Positions 37,852 to 49,271 of a stretch of DNA of 64,000 bases are shown here, in pieces; position 1 is the first letter of the stretch; every line of letters starts with the position of its first letter. The notes under the pieces are model-generated. The model was not told the DNA's origin, ran no database searches, and worked only from the letters and a program-made list of their open reading frames with translations. The translations under genes and the position numbers were made by a program. The stretch comes from Scilla litardierei (taxonomy: Eukaryota > Streptophyta > Magnoliopsida > Asparagales > Asparagaceae): contig CM061142.1 in the NCBI GenBank assembly GCA_030789695.1, positions 150,929,266 through 150,993,265 of the forward strand. The letters are read 5' to 3'.

Positions 37852-38712
37852 TGTTGCAAAAATTGAAAAGATACAGGAACGAAGTTACCAAATGAGATGG
37901 GCTGAGTTGCGGACCAGGTCGCTCTCTTTAAGACGTTTTGCGGCTCTGCACTTGGTTGTTCAAGCAGTGTACAGCCCCGTCGTCCCTAGGATAAAACAGC
38001 CAAGAATCACCTCTGTCAACGACCACCTCTGCACTGGAAGGTGATCGGCAAGAACAACACCACCCAACGAAGGTGTTCACTCGAAATGGAGAAGGGAATT
38101 TTCCTGAAAAGAAATTTGCGTAAAAACAGATAATAGAGTGGATTTTTTGGAACAAAAATTTGTGGTTCTGTTTGTTTTCGCAGCTCAGATGGAAAGTAAT
38201 ATGTTGCACACTGAAAAAAGGAACCCACGAATTACATTTTTATGAATAAAATTATAACTAGTAAAAAGAAGAAATAATAACGCGTTAATGACGCGATTAC
38301 TCTGGACATGAGATTAATTAGAATAATGAGGGCGAAAAAACTGGATCTGAAAGTAAATGAGCGTTTAAAGAAAACATTCAAAATTCGAATTCGAAATTCA
38401 AATCAGTTTGGAACTTTTGAATGTTAAATAATTATTTAAAAATAATTATTTTGGATAAAAATAAAAATTGCGCGCACGAACGACAAGTCACGGACGACGG
38501 GTAGCGGCGGCGCGCCCGTTGAACTCATGTCAAACAAGTCATTTCCCCTTCACAAAAGAGTGGTACCTCTTGAGGCACACCTCCAAATGTCAACAAAACA
38601 TTTATAAACTCCTCCAAGCCTCTTTGCCCAAGCAATGTGGGACTAAAGAAAAATGGAGGAAGGCTAAAAAGAGAGTCCACAAAATTATATTGAAATTTCA
38701 AAAGTTACAACA
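37852..38712 (-). repeat. copia-2 5' LTR (861 bp)
   Basis: Plus strand TGTTGCAAAA...TTACAACA, co-linear with 32507-33383. The internal sequence next to it (37830-37851) is not an initiator-Met primer-binding site, so the primer is unclear. Confidence 0.9.
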
Positions 38713-38717
38713 GAAGT

Positions 38718-38877
38718 TGATGTATTTGTTTTTCAGTTTCTATATTTATCGCTGACTAATTCATTGTAAATCCACAGCGTTTGTATCACAATTAGAAAGA
38801 AAGTGTGTGAAAAGAAAATCAGTAAGAGATTGGCTCCTCTCTATTCTATGAAATATTATCTTTGGCTTTCTCCTACA
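38718..38877 (+). repeat. copia-1 3' LTR, second part
   Basis: Continuation of 32403-32506 after copia-2. A plausible end is CTCCTACA at 38877 (or CA at 38879), giving a short LTR of about 265 bp. The exact end is uncertain because the 5' LTR is not in view. Confidence 0.5.
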
Positions 38878-39043
38878 CATCTCTCCCAACTCCCGTTTCA
38901 ACTTTCTGAAAAAAATCCTCAAAATCATTCTCCTTCATCTATGTCACATCTCTCTTTTTTGTTTACTGAACATCCATTTGTTTCCAATCAACAGTCATTT
39001 GTGGTTTTCTGAACATCTATTTGTTAAAACCGAACATATATAT
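38878..39043. other. Unassigned spacer
   Basis: Short AT-rich stretch between the copia-1 LTR and LTR D. Nothing recognised. Confidence 0.3.
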
Positions 39044-40071
39044 TGTTTACGGGTGTTTTCTCACCATTGACTCGTTGACCGACAACTAAGCAGTCAACGT
39101 GGTCAAGGGAATAGTTGAGATCCCTTGGATATGCCCTATGCCTGTTCGAAATGCGAATCATAGTATTCATTCTTATGGGAATGGAAAAGAAAAACAAGAA
39201 ATACTTTTTCTAGAAATATGGACGAATGGAAGTTTAACTCCTAAGGAAGCGCTTTATGAAGCTTCTCGTAATTTGATTGATTTATTTATTCCTTTTCTAC
39301 ATGCAGAGGAAGGGAACATTCATTTCGAGGAAAATAAAAATGGGTTAACTCCACCCTTTTTTGCCTTTCAAAATGGATTAACTAATCTAAAGAAAAACAA
39401 GCTCACGTGCACTCAGCGTGGGACGACGATGGAGACGAGGATGAGCGAGAGCTTTGGGCAGAGCATCAGCCCTCGGTTGGTACAGAGCGGAGGGGAAGCC
39501 TCGGCTCCATGGGAAGTGCTCGGCCTCGGTTGGTCAGGTGTCGAGGGGTAGCCTCGGCGCCTCGATCGCTGCTTGGTCTTCGGTCGATGGCGATGCACGC
39601 TAGCAGCGGGCGGGATCGTATTGCGCTGAGGAGTAGCCTCGACGCCTCGACCAGCTCCTTCCTGGACTGACGAGAAAACTCGTCAGGGGGGCCGGACCTT
39701 GGTTCCGGCCAAGTCCCCTCTGACGCTTAAGTCAAATCAAGATCTGATGAGTACCCGACGGGGTAGGTTCGACTCGAGAGGAAATCAATACGCTGACCCT
39801 CGGTCCGAGCAGGGGACGGGAAATAATGGCAAAAGCAAGGTCGTTGATGGATACCTGATACCTGGATTCAATCCCTCTTCTCGGTTGCCCCTACCATCCC
39901 TTTATAGGGTTTGGCCCATGATTTCCCCCAATCCACGCCCACTGACCGCCACCCCTCACGTCCCCGTGACCCGTCCTCATCAAGGCGCCTGCATGCGTCG
40001 TGGGCTGGGCGGGTTAATGGGCTCCTTTATGGTCATTAGGGTGACGTGCTTATAGGGGGATGGTTAACCCC
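39044..40071. mobile_element. D: Tat-type LTR fragment
   Basis: Begins TGTTTACGGGTGTTTTCTCACC and is co-linear with the LTRs of element B (46023-46982): the GGTCAA phrases, the GCCTCGGC-rich part, the CTCGTCAGGG segment and the GGCCGGA/TCCGGCC hairpin (about 39688-39708). It is clearly diverged from B. Element C is inserted at 40071, so the remainder lies beyond the window. A chloroplast fragment is embedded at 39130-39400. Confidence 0.75.
39130..39400 (+). pseudogene. rpoA: Nuclear plastid DNA: fragment of chloroplast rpoA
   Basis: About 89 codons of the chloroplast RNA polymerase alpha subunit, from [12 protein letters not shown] through [19 protein letters not shown] and [18 protein letters not shown] to LTNLKKNK. 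This is the end of the N-terminal domain and the linker; the C-terminal domain and the real start are absent. The frame is fully open, so the transfer is either recent or short enough to have escaped stops. Both ends join LTR D sequence, with D-type phrases on each side (39044-39110 and from about 39415). In the plastid the protein assembles the bacterial-type RNA polymerase; here it is a dead insert. Residues ENKN and LTNLKKNK resemble grass-like monocots. Confidence 0.9.
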
Positions 40072-41838
40072 TGATCGACTCCCCGGTATGCACTCACACC
40101 CGGGACAAGCGACTCGTAGTCTTACCACAAGCACACGGCGTAGTGACGAGCGGGTATCGAACTCAGGGAGGAACAATGACGGTGTCTCGTTCTAATCACC
40201 TAGCTATCAAAATGGTCGAGAATAATTTTGGGTAAAATTGTCACAATCATTCGAATGTCGATAGAAATATCAATAAAATAAAGTGCCTAGGGATAGGGAA
40301 TCCCCTCTACGGACCGTATCTCATCGTTGTGATTCGTAGGTTACATCATTGCTAGACTTTAATTTTAGGTGAACTAGTCGCAACTAAATGTAGAACCAAG
40401 CTCACGCTCTCGCGCTATTACCGGTCTATAGCGAGCCTAGGGTAGTGCCCAATCTCTTGCAAACCCTAACCTAAGCCGCTAGCATTAGGATCGACATCAT
40501 CGTTCAATCGTATCTCGAGCCCACTCTCGTGCAAACTCAAGCTACGACCTAGGTTGAGATAGTTCCTACCCGTCCAATCTCTTGCAAACGGGTATTGGTA
40601 TAGAATTACGATTGAAACCCCTAGCTTTGGTCCAATCTCTTGCAAACCAATTCTAGAAAAGTCCAATCGTAAATCTAAATCGAATTTCTAGGGCTTCCTA
40701 TCAATTGGGACCCAATCTCTTGCAAATCCCAATCGATATGAATCCCTAGCTATCCGTAATTTATCAATCCCAACCTAACCCTAATCAATTCTAGCAAGAA
40801 TTTCACCAATCCATCACAATTCAGAAATAGGGTTCATAGGGTTCATCCATATGCCCTAGGACAATAAAACTACTCACTAATCATCATGTAATTCATAAGA
40901 AACTCAATAGCAAAATCAACACAATTCATTGCAATAGAGAAATTATCAACAAAAATAGGGTTTTTGATAAGAAGAGAGACAAACCAATGAGAACCCAATA
41001 GCATCCAACAAAAATAACCTTTTAATCTCCAAGATAAAAGCTAAATCTATTGATCTAAAAAGCTCTCTGAAAAGGCTGCCAAAAGTATCAAAAGGTTCTC
41101 TCAAACTAGGGCAAAAACTGGGTTTAAATACCCCTCAAAATCGCCCAAAAATCATGACAAAAATGCCCCTGCGCAGCCCAGAAATCGCAGTTTACGCAGC
41201 AAGCGGGGCGGCTCACTCGGCCGAGTGAGAAATGTCGCTTGGCCAAGTGACAAACCCTGTACATTTACAGTAAGTCGGGACTTTTCGGGGGTTTGTCTTC
41301 GGAAGTGACTCGGCCGAGTGGCTTTACTCACTCGGCCTAGGGGCATTTCTTGCTCGGCCGAGTCGGAACCGTCAAAAAGCCTGTACATTTCCAGTAAGTC
41401 GGCCTTTTTATGGTGGATTTTCCATGCCACTCGGACGATGCGATCTTCATACTCGGCCGAGTGGGATATCGTCCCTCGGCCGAGTGCACGCCCAATTCCT
41501 TCTGTGGAGCGTGTCCGATCTGGTCGGCCGAGCGGTCTTCTTGCATCGGCCGAGTGAGATGCTGCAAATGCCCAATCTTCATCGTTTCGCTTTCTCGTCG
41601 CTCCTACGAAGTTCCTTCCCGAATAGGCCTCAAAAGAGACTTGGTTGACACTCCGGAGTGGGTGCACACCATCTTGATCTCAAAACACTCCGAATCGCTC
41701 CATATCTCCTGAAATACGACAAAAACAAGAAATCGTGAAAAGCATCGCAATATTGTCTAATAATCATGAAAAACGCAATATGAGTGATCAAAGTGGCATG
41801 CAAACATGCAAAAAAGGGTGTAAAATACGGAGTGATCA
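40072..41838 (-). repeat. C 3' LTR (1,767 bp)
   Basis: TGATCGACTCC at the left end, AGTGATCA at the right. On the minus strand: CACTCGGCCGAGTG-type array (41213-41550), then TATTTAAA (41123-41130), then a leader with hairpins whose loop is the complement of CCAATCTCTTGCAA (between 40440 and 40740). Confidence 0.9.
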
Positions 41839-41852
41839 AAATCCCCCAAGCT
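41839..41852 (-). other. C polypurine tract
   Basis: Minus strand AGCTTGGGGGATTT abutting the LTR, with the CCTCGAGGACGAGTAAGAGG lead-in. Confidence 0.85.
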
Positions 41853-43765
41853 TACCTCTTACTCGTCCTCGAGGAAGATGAGTAAAAAGCGAACCCGACG
41901 GGCAAAATGATGGAAAAGAATGAAAATAAAAATAAAAAATAGAATAGAAAGCGAAGAAGAGAGGTGCTAGATCATTTTTCTCAGGACGTGGATTTGCTTA
42001 CTCATATAGCATACATCGAATATAAAACACATGTCACAGACTTTTATCTCGATATCATAGTATAATAATGCATTCGAAATAGAAAACCCCGAAAATATCA
42101 TAATAGCATGAAATATGGAATCATTCTAGGATTAGCATCGTCTGAAGCATCTAAAGCGGTATGCATAACCATAGATCACACACTTTTCAATTGAATGCTT
42201 TCTATAAGGAGTATAAGAGATATCACACGATATGAAATAGTAAGAATAGAAAAGTATGGTTTTCATGAAATGAATGCTAAGTGTCGATTTCTGGATTTCG
42301 TGAAACTTTAGCAATCTCACCAAGTATAGAAGATTACTTAGCCTAGGTTGTCATGCACCGTCAAGTAGTCACTCTCTCACACATCATTGGATCCTCTCCC
42401 CTAAGCTTATCCATAAGCGTGGTGGCATAAGCAAATCAATATGTACATTCCCCATTTCTTTTGAAGCTCCAAAAAAAGGTAAAAATAAAAACAAAAAGAG
42501 GGGAAAAGAGAGAAATAGTATGAGATGGGATCGTTATGAACTTCTTTTCTCTTTTCTTTTCTTTTTCTCAATTTTTCTCTTTTTCTTTCTCTTTTTTTTG
42601 AATAAACATATATACATAAGCGATCCCAAATCAAAAGAGAGAAAGAGATACAAGAATATATTTTTTTTCTTTTTGATTTTGGGGATTTGGAGCATTGAAA
42701 TTAATAGCGGGGGAAATGCCGATAATAGACTTGCTAAAGGGGGGATTCACCAATGAATTTCAAATAGAGAAATGATGCTCAAGATATGTGGAGAAAGAAA
42801 TCAATGTATCACTCGGTTCACTCTATAGGACGTGCATGACAACTTTCAGCAGAGTAATATAATCTACTCAGTTTAATCTCAAAAAGTAAACTAGTCCAGA
42901 TATATCATCCTCGCAAACATTCAATCAACCTGAAGGTGAAGCGTACAATTCATGCAATAAGAAGTGATATGAGAAAGGAAAGCAGTACTCCAGATATATG
43001 CAACCAATGCGTGAAGCTTGGTGTGTTTTCTATGAAAAGCATACATATGAATCATCAGACATCAGCTAATAACAGAATTTCATCCATATTCATACAGGAA
43101 AAGAGTGGGTTACTATTTCAAAATGCAAAGCAGAACATAGCATATGATATCTGAAACAAAAGCTGTAACATGACAAAATAGCATGCACATAGAGATAAGC
43201 TAACACCACGTCATCATCATCACAGAAAAATCATCTCTAGCAAAAGATGAAAGGAACAAAGATAAAAGAAAATAGAACTATATATACAATGCAGTATACT
43301 CAAAAAGGAAAAGAAAACGTGATGCATGATAAAAAATGAAAAAGTGGTGAAAATAAGTGCAAAAGTGGAAACAAAATGTGAGAAATCGAAAATAAGGGGT
43401 GGCAAAAAATAAAAAGTGTGAGAACTCACTCCCCCAAGTTGAAGTGCACAGTGTCCTCAATGTGCAAAGTGTGGCACACCGAGAGACGTGAAGTGGGTGG
43501 GGTGGGTGAGGATGCATGCATGATGAAAAAGAAAGAAAAAGACAAGGAAAATAAGATGTGAATGAATGTGATGCATGCAAAGATCAGTATGGTGCAGATA
43601 TAGGTGTCCCCAAAAAGTCTCGCCCTCACTCCCAAAAAGATATAAAAAAGATATGAACAGGAAGGAACCAAAATAGTACGTGGAGGAGGGAGGCAAAAAA
43701 TCACCCGGCCCAAGAACAAGCGGGCAGCAAAACGACAAAAAATATCAGAGGCATCAAGAGTGTGC
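41853..43765 (-). other. C 3' non-coding region
   Basis: AT-rich, co-linear with 60525-62457 of element A. Minus-strand relatives of the polypurine core occur near 42400 and 43430. No gene. Confidence 0.6.
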
Positions 43766-44855
43766 CTAAGCTGGTGGTGGGGCTGCACCAACATCGTCCT
43801 GTGGTGGAGGTGGTGGTGGAGGTGGTGGGTGTGGTATCTGCTGGGTGGGTGGGGGTAGTGGGGGCAGACGCGCCAGAATCTGATTCAGGCAAGCCTGAAT
43901 ATCGGGTAGGATGGTGACGCGGGTCTGCAAGGAACCTACTGTGGCGGAGAGAGCCCTAAAGTCCCCTCGAAGTCCACTAACAGCCCCCTCAAGAGCACGA
44001 ATGCTCTGAACTAGAGTGTCAGGGGGTGATGGAGCGGAGGGACGTACAGGTCTAACAGGTGAGGTGCGGGGTTGTCTCTGCCGGGCAATGTATAGGATGG
44101 GGCCAGCAGGAAAGTGTGGAATGTGTGTTGTGCTCACTATGTGATGCCCAGCCTCGGTGTGAGGCTGGGACGCAGGCTGGGTCGAAGCAGAAGCAGCAGC
44201 AGTAGAGGTGGAAGTCAAAATGGGCGACGAGGCAGCAGGAGAGGTCAGTTACGCAGAAGTGGGGACAGATGTCACGACGCTCTCGGTAAAAACGGGGGCG
44301 GTTGAGACCGTAAGGTTGATGACTGGGGAGGCTGTGTAGGGAACAAAAGTGGACTCCCCAGGAGTCGTGGACAGTAATCAGGAGAGGGTCTCCACGGCAG
44401 CAGAAAAGGAAGACTCGTCGCTCTCAAGAATGGTGGGTGGACGCTCGGGACTCAGCGAGGTGATAAGCTCAATGGACATAGGCTCAGTGGTGCGGGTGGT
44501 GGTGGTGGACTCAGCTAAGGTTCTCCCGACACTAACAGACGGGTGGACAGAGGTGTCAGGAGGTGTAGACAGTGCAGGTGCGGGCTGAGGGATCACAGGG
44601 TCGACAGGGGGTGTACGGGGTGCAGGGGGTGCCTACTCAGCATCCTCGGGCTCAAGCACATAGGCGGCGGGGATAAGAAGATCCATCACTGGAATCCATT
44701 CCCCGTGAGCCGGTCCAATGTGTGTCCGAGCAGGGCTCGGAAGAACCATGTAGTCAACGCTGAAGGGACCGTGCAACCACACCCAGTGCTGACGACCGTG
44801 GGGACGAAGCATCTTCATCCGGGCCATAACATCTATCGAAAGTGAAGTGGGGCCC
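43766..44855 (-). pseudogene. C ORF-1/envelope-like pseudogene, C-terminal half
   Basis: Matches the second half of the A protein: GPTSLSIDVMARMKML at the insertion edge (about 44853-44806), WVWLHGPF, the AAYVLEPE segment, then a Thr/Ser/Pro-rich region, IRALEGAVSGLRGDFR near 43955-44010 and a proline-rich tail to the stop at 43766. Frameshifts separate the pieces. The N-terminal half is beyond element A, outside the window. Confidence 0.8.
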
Positions 44856-46022
44856 TGATCACTCCTTATTTTACACCTTTTTCCCGCATGTTTGCATGCC
44901 ATTTAGATCGCCCAAATCATGTTTTTCACGATATATCGATGATATTGCGATGCTTTTCACGATTTGTTGTTTTTGTCGCATTTCAGGTGATTTGGCGCGA
45001 TTTGGAGTGATCTTGAGATGCGCTCACTTTAGACAGTCACCAACGACCACCCCGAGGGATATTTTGCTGTTGGAGAGGAGCGGAAGAAGAATGGACGTCG
45101 CAGGAGCGACGAGGAGGTCAAAACAAGCAGAATGGGCATTATTTTGTGTCCCACTCGGCCGAGTGGAGGAGCCACTCGGCCGACCAGCGAGACACTGCTC
45201 GGCCGACCTGAACAGATACGATTTCTATGTGCACTCGGCCGAGCCCCGAAGACCACATCGACCGAGTGACGACATCACGTCCGCTCGAGTGGCGCCCAGA
45301 CGAGGCCCTTCCAAAACATCCAAGTTACTGTTTTTTGGCCGCCTGAACTTCAGAAGACCCACTCGGCCGAGTGGATTATTACGTCCGCCCGAGTGCCTTG
45401 AAGCCATCGGCCGAGTGACGACAACTCACTCGGCCGAGCCGCCCCCGAAGTGAAGACCCATGAAGGCCCTGACTTACTGGAAAATTACAGGGTTTTCACT
45501 CGGCTGAGCGACTTTTGTCACTCGGCCGAGTGCGATGCGCTGCCTGTAGCGAAATCTACGGAAAACAGGCTGTGCAGGGGTATTTTGGTCACGATTTTTG
45601 GACGATTTTGAGGGCTATTTAAGCCCTGTTTTTACCCTAGTTTAGAGAGCCTCTCTCTCTTAGATTTTTTGCAGCTTTTTAGATTAGTTTTTAGCTTTAT
45701 TCTTGTGGTTGGAGAAGAGACAAAGTTTGTGATTTTTGTTGGAACAATTGAAGAACTCCATTGGTTTGCATCTCTTTTCCTTAAAAATCCTATTTTTATT
45801 GCTTATCTCAATATTGTGATGAATTCTATTGCTTATTTCATTGATTATTTTTGTGATCTTGCTATGAATTGTGAGTAGTCTCCACGTCTTGGGGCGTGGG
45901 GATGAACCCTACAAACCCACTTTCATATTTGTGATGAATTGGTAGAAATTGAGCTAGAATCGTTATTAGGGATTAGATTGTGATCAATTTACTACGGATG
46001 GCTAGGTATTCATATCAATTGG
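44856..46022 (+). repeat. A 5' LTR, first part
   Basis: Begins TGATCACTCC. Palindrome array 45151-45533, TATTTAAG at 45616-45623 inside AGGGCT/AGCCCT arms, then AT-rich leader. Ends at the ATTGG target (46018-46022) where element B is inserted. Confidence 0.9.
45151..45623 (+). promoter_or_regulatory. A LTR promoter: palindrome array and TATA box
   Basis: Twelve exact or degenerate copies of CACTCGGCCGAGTG within about 380 bp, three of them perfect, ending 83 bp before the TATTTAAG box. The same arrangement is in the 3' LTR (62766-63240) and, with nearly the same spacing, in the LTRs of C and E1. Confidence 0.65.
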
Positions 46023-46982
46023 TGTTTCAGAGTGTTTTCTCACTACAAAGCGTTGACCGTGGACAACCCGGTCAACATGGTCAAGGGGCCCGCTTGGGTC
46101 CCTCGGGGGCTTCGAGTCGGTGCAGATGGGGCGAGGGGGAGCCTCGGCCCTGGTTGAGACGCTCGGCCTCGGACGGTCGCGCACGGACTCAGAGGTAGGA
46201 CGACGAGGGGTAGCCTCAGTCGTCCAACTAGATGCGTGGTCGGCGAAGGGCGAGGGGAAGCCTCGGCCCTGGGAGAGACGCTCGGCCTCGGCGGGATGCG
46301 CTCGGCCTCGGCGGTCGGACGATGAGGGGAAGCCTCACTCGTCCAGCTGGGTGCGCGGTCGGTGAGGGGCGAGGGGGAGCCTCGGCCCGTTGATCAGATG
46401 TCCTCCTGCGTAGACAAGAACGCTCGTCAGGGGGCCGGACCTTGATTCCGGCCAAATCCCCTCCGATGCCTAAGTCAGACAGAGATCTGAAAGAGGAGAC
46501 CCGGCGGAGACGGTTCGACTCGTGAGGAGATCGAAACGGCGTCTCGCGGCATGAGCGGGGGAGGAAGGAGATGGAAAGGGGGAACTAGGTCGTTGATGGA
46601 GTACCTTAGGCGTTAGATACCTGAGATGCGGTCCCGTGCTTCGTCGTCCTCCTAGCCCTTTTAAAGAGCTCCCAGCGTGATTGCCTCTGGCCCACTTCCC
46701 TCGCCCGCCCTCAATCGTGCCCCCTTAATCCGCCCCCCGTCGCCGCCCCTTACACCATGCACGCACCTCCCCATTACCGTCATTTAGTGGTCGCGGAACC
46801 GGGGGAGCGGTTATCGCAGGAGTGGGCGAGTGACCAGCGGGTACCGGGGCCGGGTCGGATCGATAGCAGGGGGGTCCCTTAGTGGGTCTTGTGAAACGGG
46901 CCGGTATACGTAGATGGGCTCCCGGCCAGCAATTGGGCTCCTGGGCTCGTGTCTTTTGGGTCTCGGTCAAATAGGCGTAACA
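46023..46982 (-). repeat. B 3' LTR (960 bp)
   Basis: TGTTTCAGAG...GGCGTAACA, GC-rich with many GCCTCGGCC words and a GGCCGGA/TCCGGCC hairpin (46433-46453) also kept in LTR D. Confidence 0.93.
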
Positions 46983-46996
46983 ATTGCCCCCATCGG
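46983..46996 (-). other. B polypurine tract
   Basis: Minus strand CCGATGGGGGCAAT directly before the 3' LTR. Confidence 0.8.
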
Positions 46997-47453
46997 TCGG
47001 GTTGATCGGCTTCGGCCTGTTCGGCTCGGCCGATGTGACTTCTACCGATTTTGACAAGCTCGCCAGTCGATGCCGACTCATTTATTAGTTGTCATCATGA
47101 GTGGGCCCGTTCGATATTTTTAAGGCGTGGGCTCCGAAGCGCCGTTGGTCCTCTGATGCCGCCACGTGTGGCTGCAAGCTTACCCCCACCGTTCGCGGGG
47201 GCCGTCTTCAATTGAGAAGCTGAGGGGTTCGGGCGCCGCCATCGGTGGGATCGATCGGCCTCGGCTAGCTTGGTATAACCACTACGCCTCTTGGGGTTCC
47301 GAGTGGTGCTTCAGTCGAGGCGTGGTCATAAATGTAGGTCATGATGAGGCGGATCGATTGGACTTCCCCTGGCGTCGATTTCGAAACGCCGCCAGTTCTT
47401 CGAAGCCTGCCGCGCGTTCTTGTCAGCCGCTTCGAATTCACCCCTGCACCCGG

Positions 47454-47460
47454 TATATAA
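47454..47460 (+). promoter_or_regulatory. TATA box of the B antisense gene
   Basis: TATATAA in a GC-rich stretch, about 145 bp before the ATG of the antisense gene, followed by a pyrimidine-rich leader. It points away from the element's own transcription. Confidence 0.6.
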
Positions 47461-47604
47461 GATCCTCAGCCGCGTTGATCTCCACTTCTCTCTTGCCCCT
47501 CCCGTTATTCAAAGCTTTCCACAACTCGGAGTTTCCCGTCGCCTTCGCTTCCTTGCCTTCTCCAAGCTAGTCGAAAAAGGTAATTCCTCTCTCGCTTTCA
47601 TTTT

Positions 47605-48430
47605 ATGGCTGCTCTTAGGATTGGCGGTTCTGGTCAAAGGGCGAGGGATCCTCCAGAGTCCAGGCGGGGCGAGCCCCGGCTGGGGGAATCAGGTTCCCCC
47701 GCCGGGAGTCGTTCTCTTCAAGATAAGGGGAAGGGGAAACTTTTTCCAGACTACGCCCGTGATGACGTGGCGTCGGCTGCCGTGCGGCTTAATATGCCCC
47801 CGGTTGTCCTCCGTACACCATCGAGGACTCCTCCTTCGGTGGCCGCGGAGATCCGGGAAAGATATCTCTGCTTCCCATATGAGGTTCGAGTTCCATTTGT
47901 CGACGAGCGGATTTTCCTTCCGAGGAGCAATGAGGTCGGCGCCTACGTCGAGATGTTTCGCCTGGGTCTTCGCTTCCCGCTCCATCCCTTCTTCATCCAG
48001 GTCATGGAACATCTCACGGTGTCCCTTTGTCAGTTCACCCCGTGTTCGATCGCGGTACTGACGAGCTTCGTAACGCTCTGTTGTACCCGTGGTCTGGAGC
48101 CGTCTCTCCCCCTTCTCTTCAACTTTTACCAGGTCCAGACGGTCGGGCCGGGGTCATGGCTGCAACTCCGAGCCCGTTCGAGGAGGGAATGCCTGATCGG
48201 GTTACCCCGCTGGTCAGGGGATTGGAACTCGGATTATGTCTTCGTGGTCTTCTTGGGTGAGGCCCAGATTTTGACAAGTTGGGGAGCGTCTGTCCAACCT
48301 CGCCCGCCGCTAGCCCTTTCTGATGTTGATCAGGCAGCCGTCGCGATGCTGTCGGCTCTTCCTTTGGAATCGAAGTCCATCTGGTCTTTGTTGGATGACC
48401 TACTCCTGAAGGCCGTCTTGTGGTCCCCGG
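47605..48430 (+). CDS. Antisense gene of B, exon 1 (PF04195-like)
   Basis: First exon of a gene on the strand opposite to gag. It resembles the 'putative gypsy type transposon' family (PF04195) known as an extra antisense ORF of Tat elements: block RERYLCFPYEVRVPF at about residues 86-100, then a YVEMFRLGLRFPLHPFF block and a LVTL/PSLPLLFNFYQ-like helix-rich part, ending with a WNSDYVFVV block. The start ATG is the first after the TATA box and leader. The exon ends at a GT donor (48431) in phase 1 and joins exon 2 in frame. Spliced length of the three exons is 2,070 nt, 689 residues. Function unknown; PF04195 assignment is by recognised pattern. Confidence 0.8.
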
Positions 48431-48493
48431 GTAGGTCGCTTTTTCCTCCTCGGACTGCTCAATGACTCATCCTGATTTCGGTTTCCTTTGCAG

Positions 48494-49206
48494 GGATGGC
48501 AGGCCGCGAGTTCGTTCGTGACGTCGATGAGCTGATCCGTCGTGGAGCTGCTCGGAGCCGAGGCAGTACCTCCGGAAGGGCGCCTCGACGGACCATTGAG
48601 GAGGAGGTGCGCCGAGCCGAGCCCTCCGTGGGTAAGGTAGTTGAGGAGGATGTGCGCCGAGCTGAGCCCTCCGTGGGCAAGGTAGCGGCCGTGCCTCCCT
48701 CCTCTTCTTCTGGCGATCTCCTCCCCGGGGGCGTAGTAAAGGCCGGACCTGCCCCACCAGCCCGAGAGGCAGGGGGTAATGACGGGTCCGGTGTAGTCCC
48801 CCTTGCCCTCAGAGCATCCCCTCCCGTCCCCGAGAGTGGAGATGGGGCAAGGCGGAAGCGCTCTCCTTCGGCGCTCGTGGAGCCTCACGGAGGGAAGAAG
48901 AGGAAGGAGGATGCGGAGCCCTCCAGCCCGGCCAGTTCTGTGCCTCCTGCAGGCACCACCGGGGATCTTCAGGTGACTCTGACAACCACCCCCATCGCAG
49001 CGTCCCCGCTTCCGTCCCCGGGAATCGGAGCGCTATTGGCGAGCCATATGGCTTCCCTCGATGTTGCCCCCGGGAGTTCGGTGTTCATCGACCGAGCCCT
49101 GGCCCAGCAGGTGGCCGAGAGCTCCGTCTTCCCCCGGGACCGCAGCACCCTCGAGAAGATTCCCGCCGACAAGGTGTCAGATTCTTTGGTTTGGGCCCTT
49201 CAACAG
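48494..49206 (+). CDS. Antisense gene of B, exon 2
   Basis: Begins after the acceptor TTTCCTTTGCAG (ending 48493) of a 63-bp intron. It encodes a low-complexity, Pro/Ser/Glu-rich region with a duplicated RRAEPSVGKV motif and a basic stretch (RRKRS, GGKKRK) that could be a nuclear localisation signal, then a more ordered part ending LVWALQQ. The exon ends at donor GTTCGG (49207) in phase 0. The open frame runs past the donor, so intron retention would add a different C-terminus. Confidence 0.75.
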
Positions 49207-49271
49207 GTTCGGCCCTCTCGCAGTCCTTTCTTTCCCTTCACTCCCCTCTTAGCTCATGTCCCGTTCTCCAG

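Larger units (their letters stand above)
32507..38712 (-). mobile_element. copia-2: decayed Ty1/copia element
   Basis: LTRs 32507-33383 and 37852-38712 flanked by a perfect GAAGT duplication (32502-32506, 38713-38717). Read on the minus strand: 5' LTR on the right, then gag, protease, integrase, RT, RNase H, a polypurine tract at 33384-33395, and the 3' LTR on the left. The gene order PR-INT-RT-RH defines Ty1/copia. LTRs differ at many sites and the genes carry stops and frameshifts, so it is inactive. Confidence 0.95.
40072..44855 (-). mobile_element. C: Athila-like element, 3' part
   Basis: Minus-strand element: 3' LTR (40072-41838), polypurine tract (41839-41852), AT-rich 3' region and the C-terminal half of an ORF-1/envelope-like gene. 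It is cut at 44855 by element A; the rest, including the 5' LTR, must lie beyond the window. It is inserted in LTR D; the 5-mer next to its end is ACCCC (40067-40071). Confidence 0.85.

Noticed and set aside
39099..39551. A 150-codon frame starting at 39099
   Set aside because: It is a chance fusion of LTR sequence, the rpoA fragment and more LTR; the first ATG belongs to the LTR, not to a gene.
41152..41667. 171-codon frame and similar frames at 44842-45453 and 62461-62826
   Set aside because: Generated by the GC-rich palindrome arrays of the LTRs; they occur on both strands and have no domain.
48431..48493. Reading the two B plus-strand frames as separate genes
   Set aside because: The gap has good GT-AG ends and exact phase match, so a single spliced gene is the better model.
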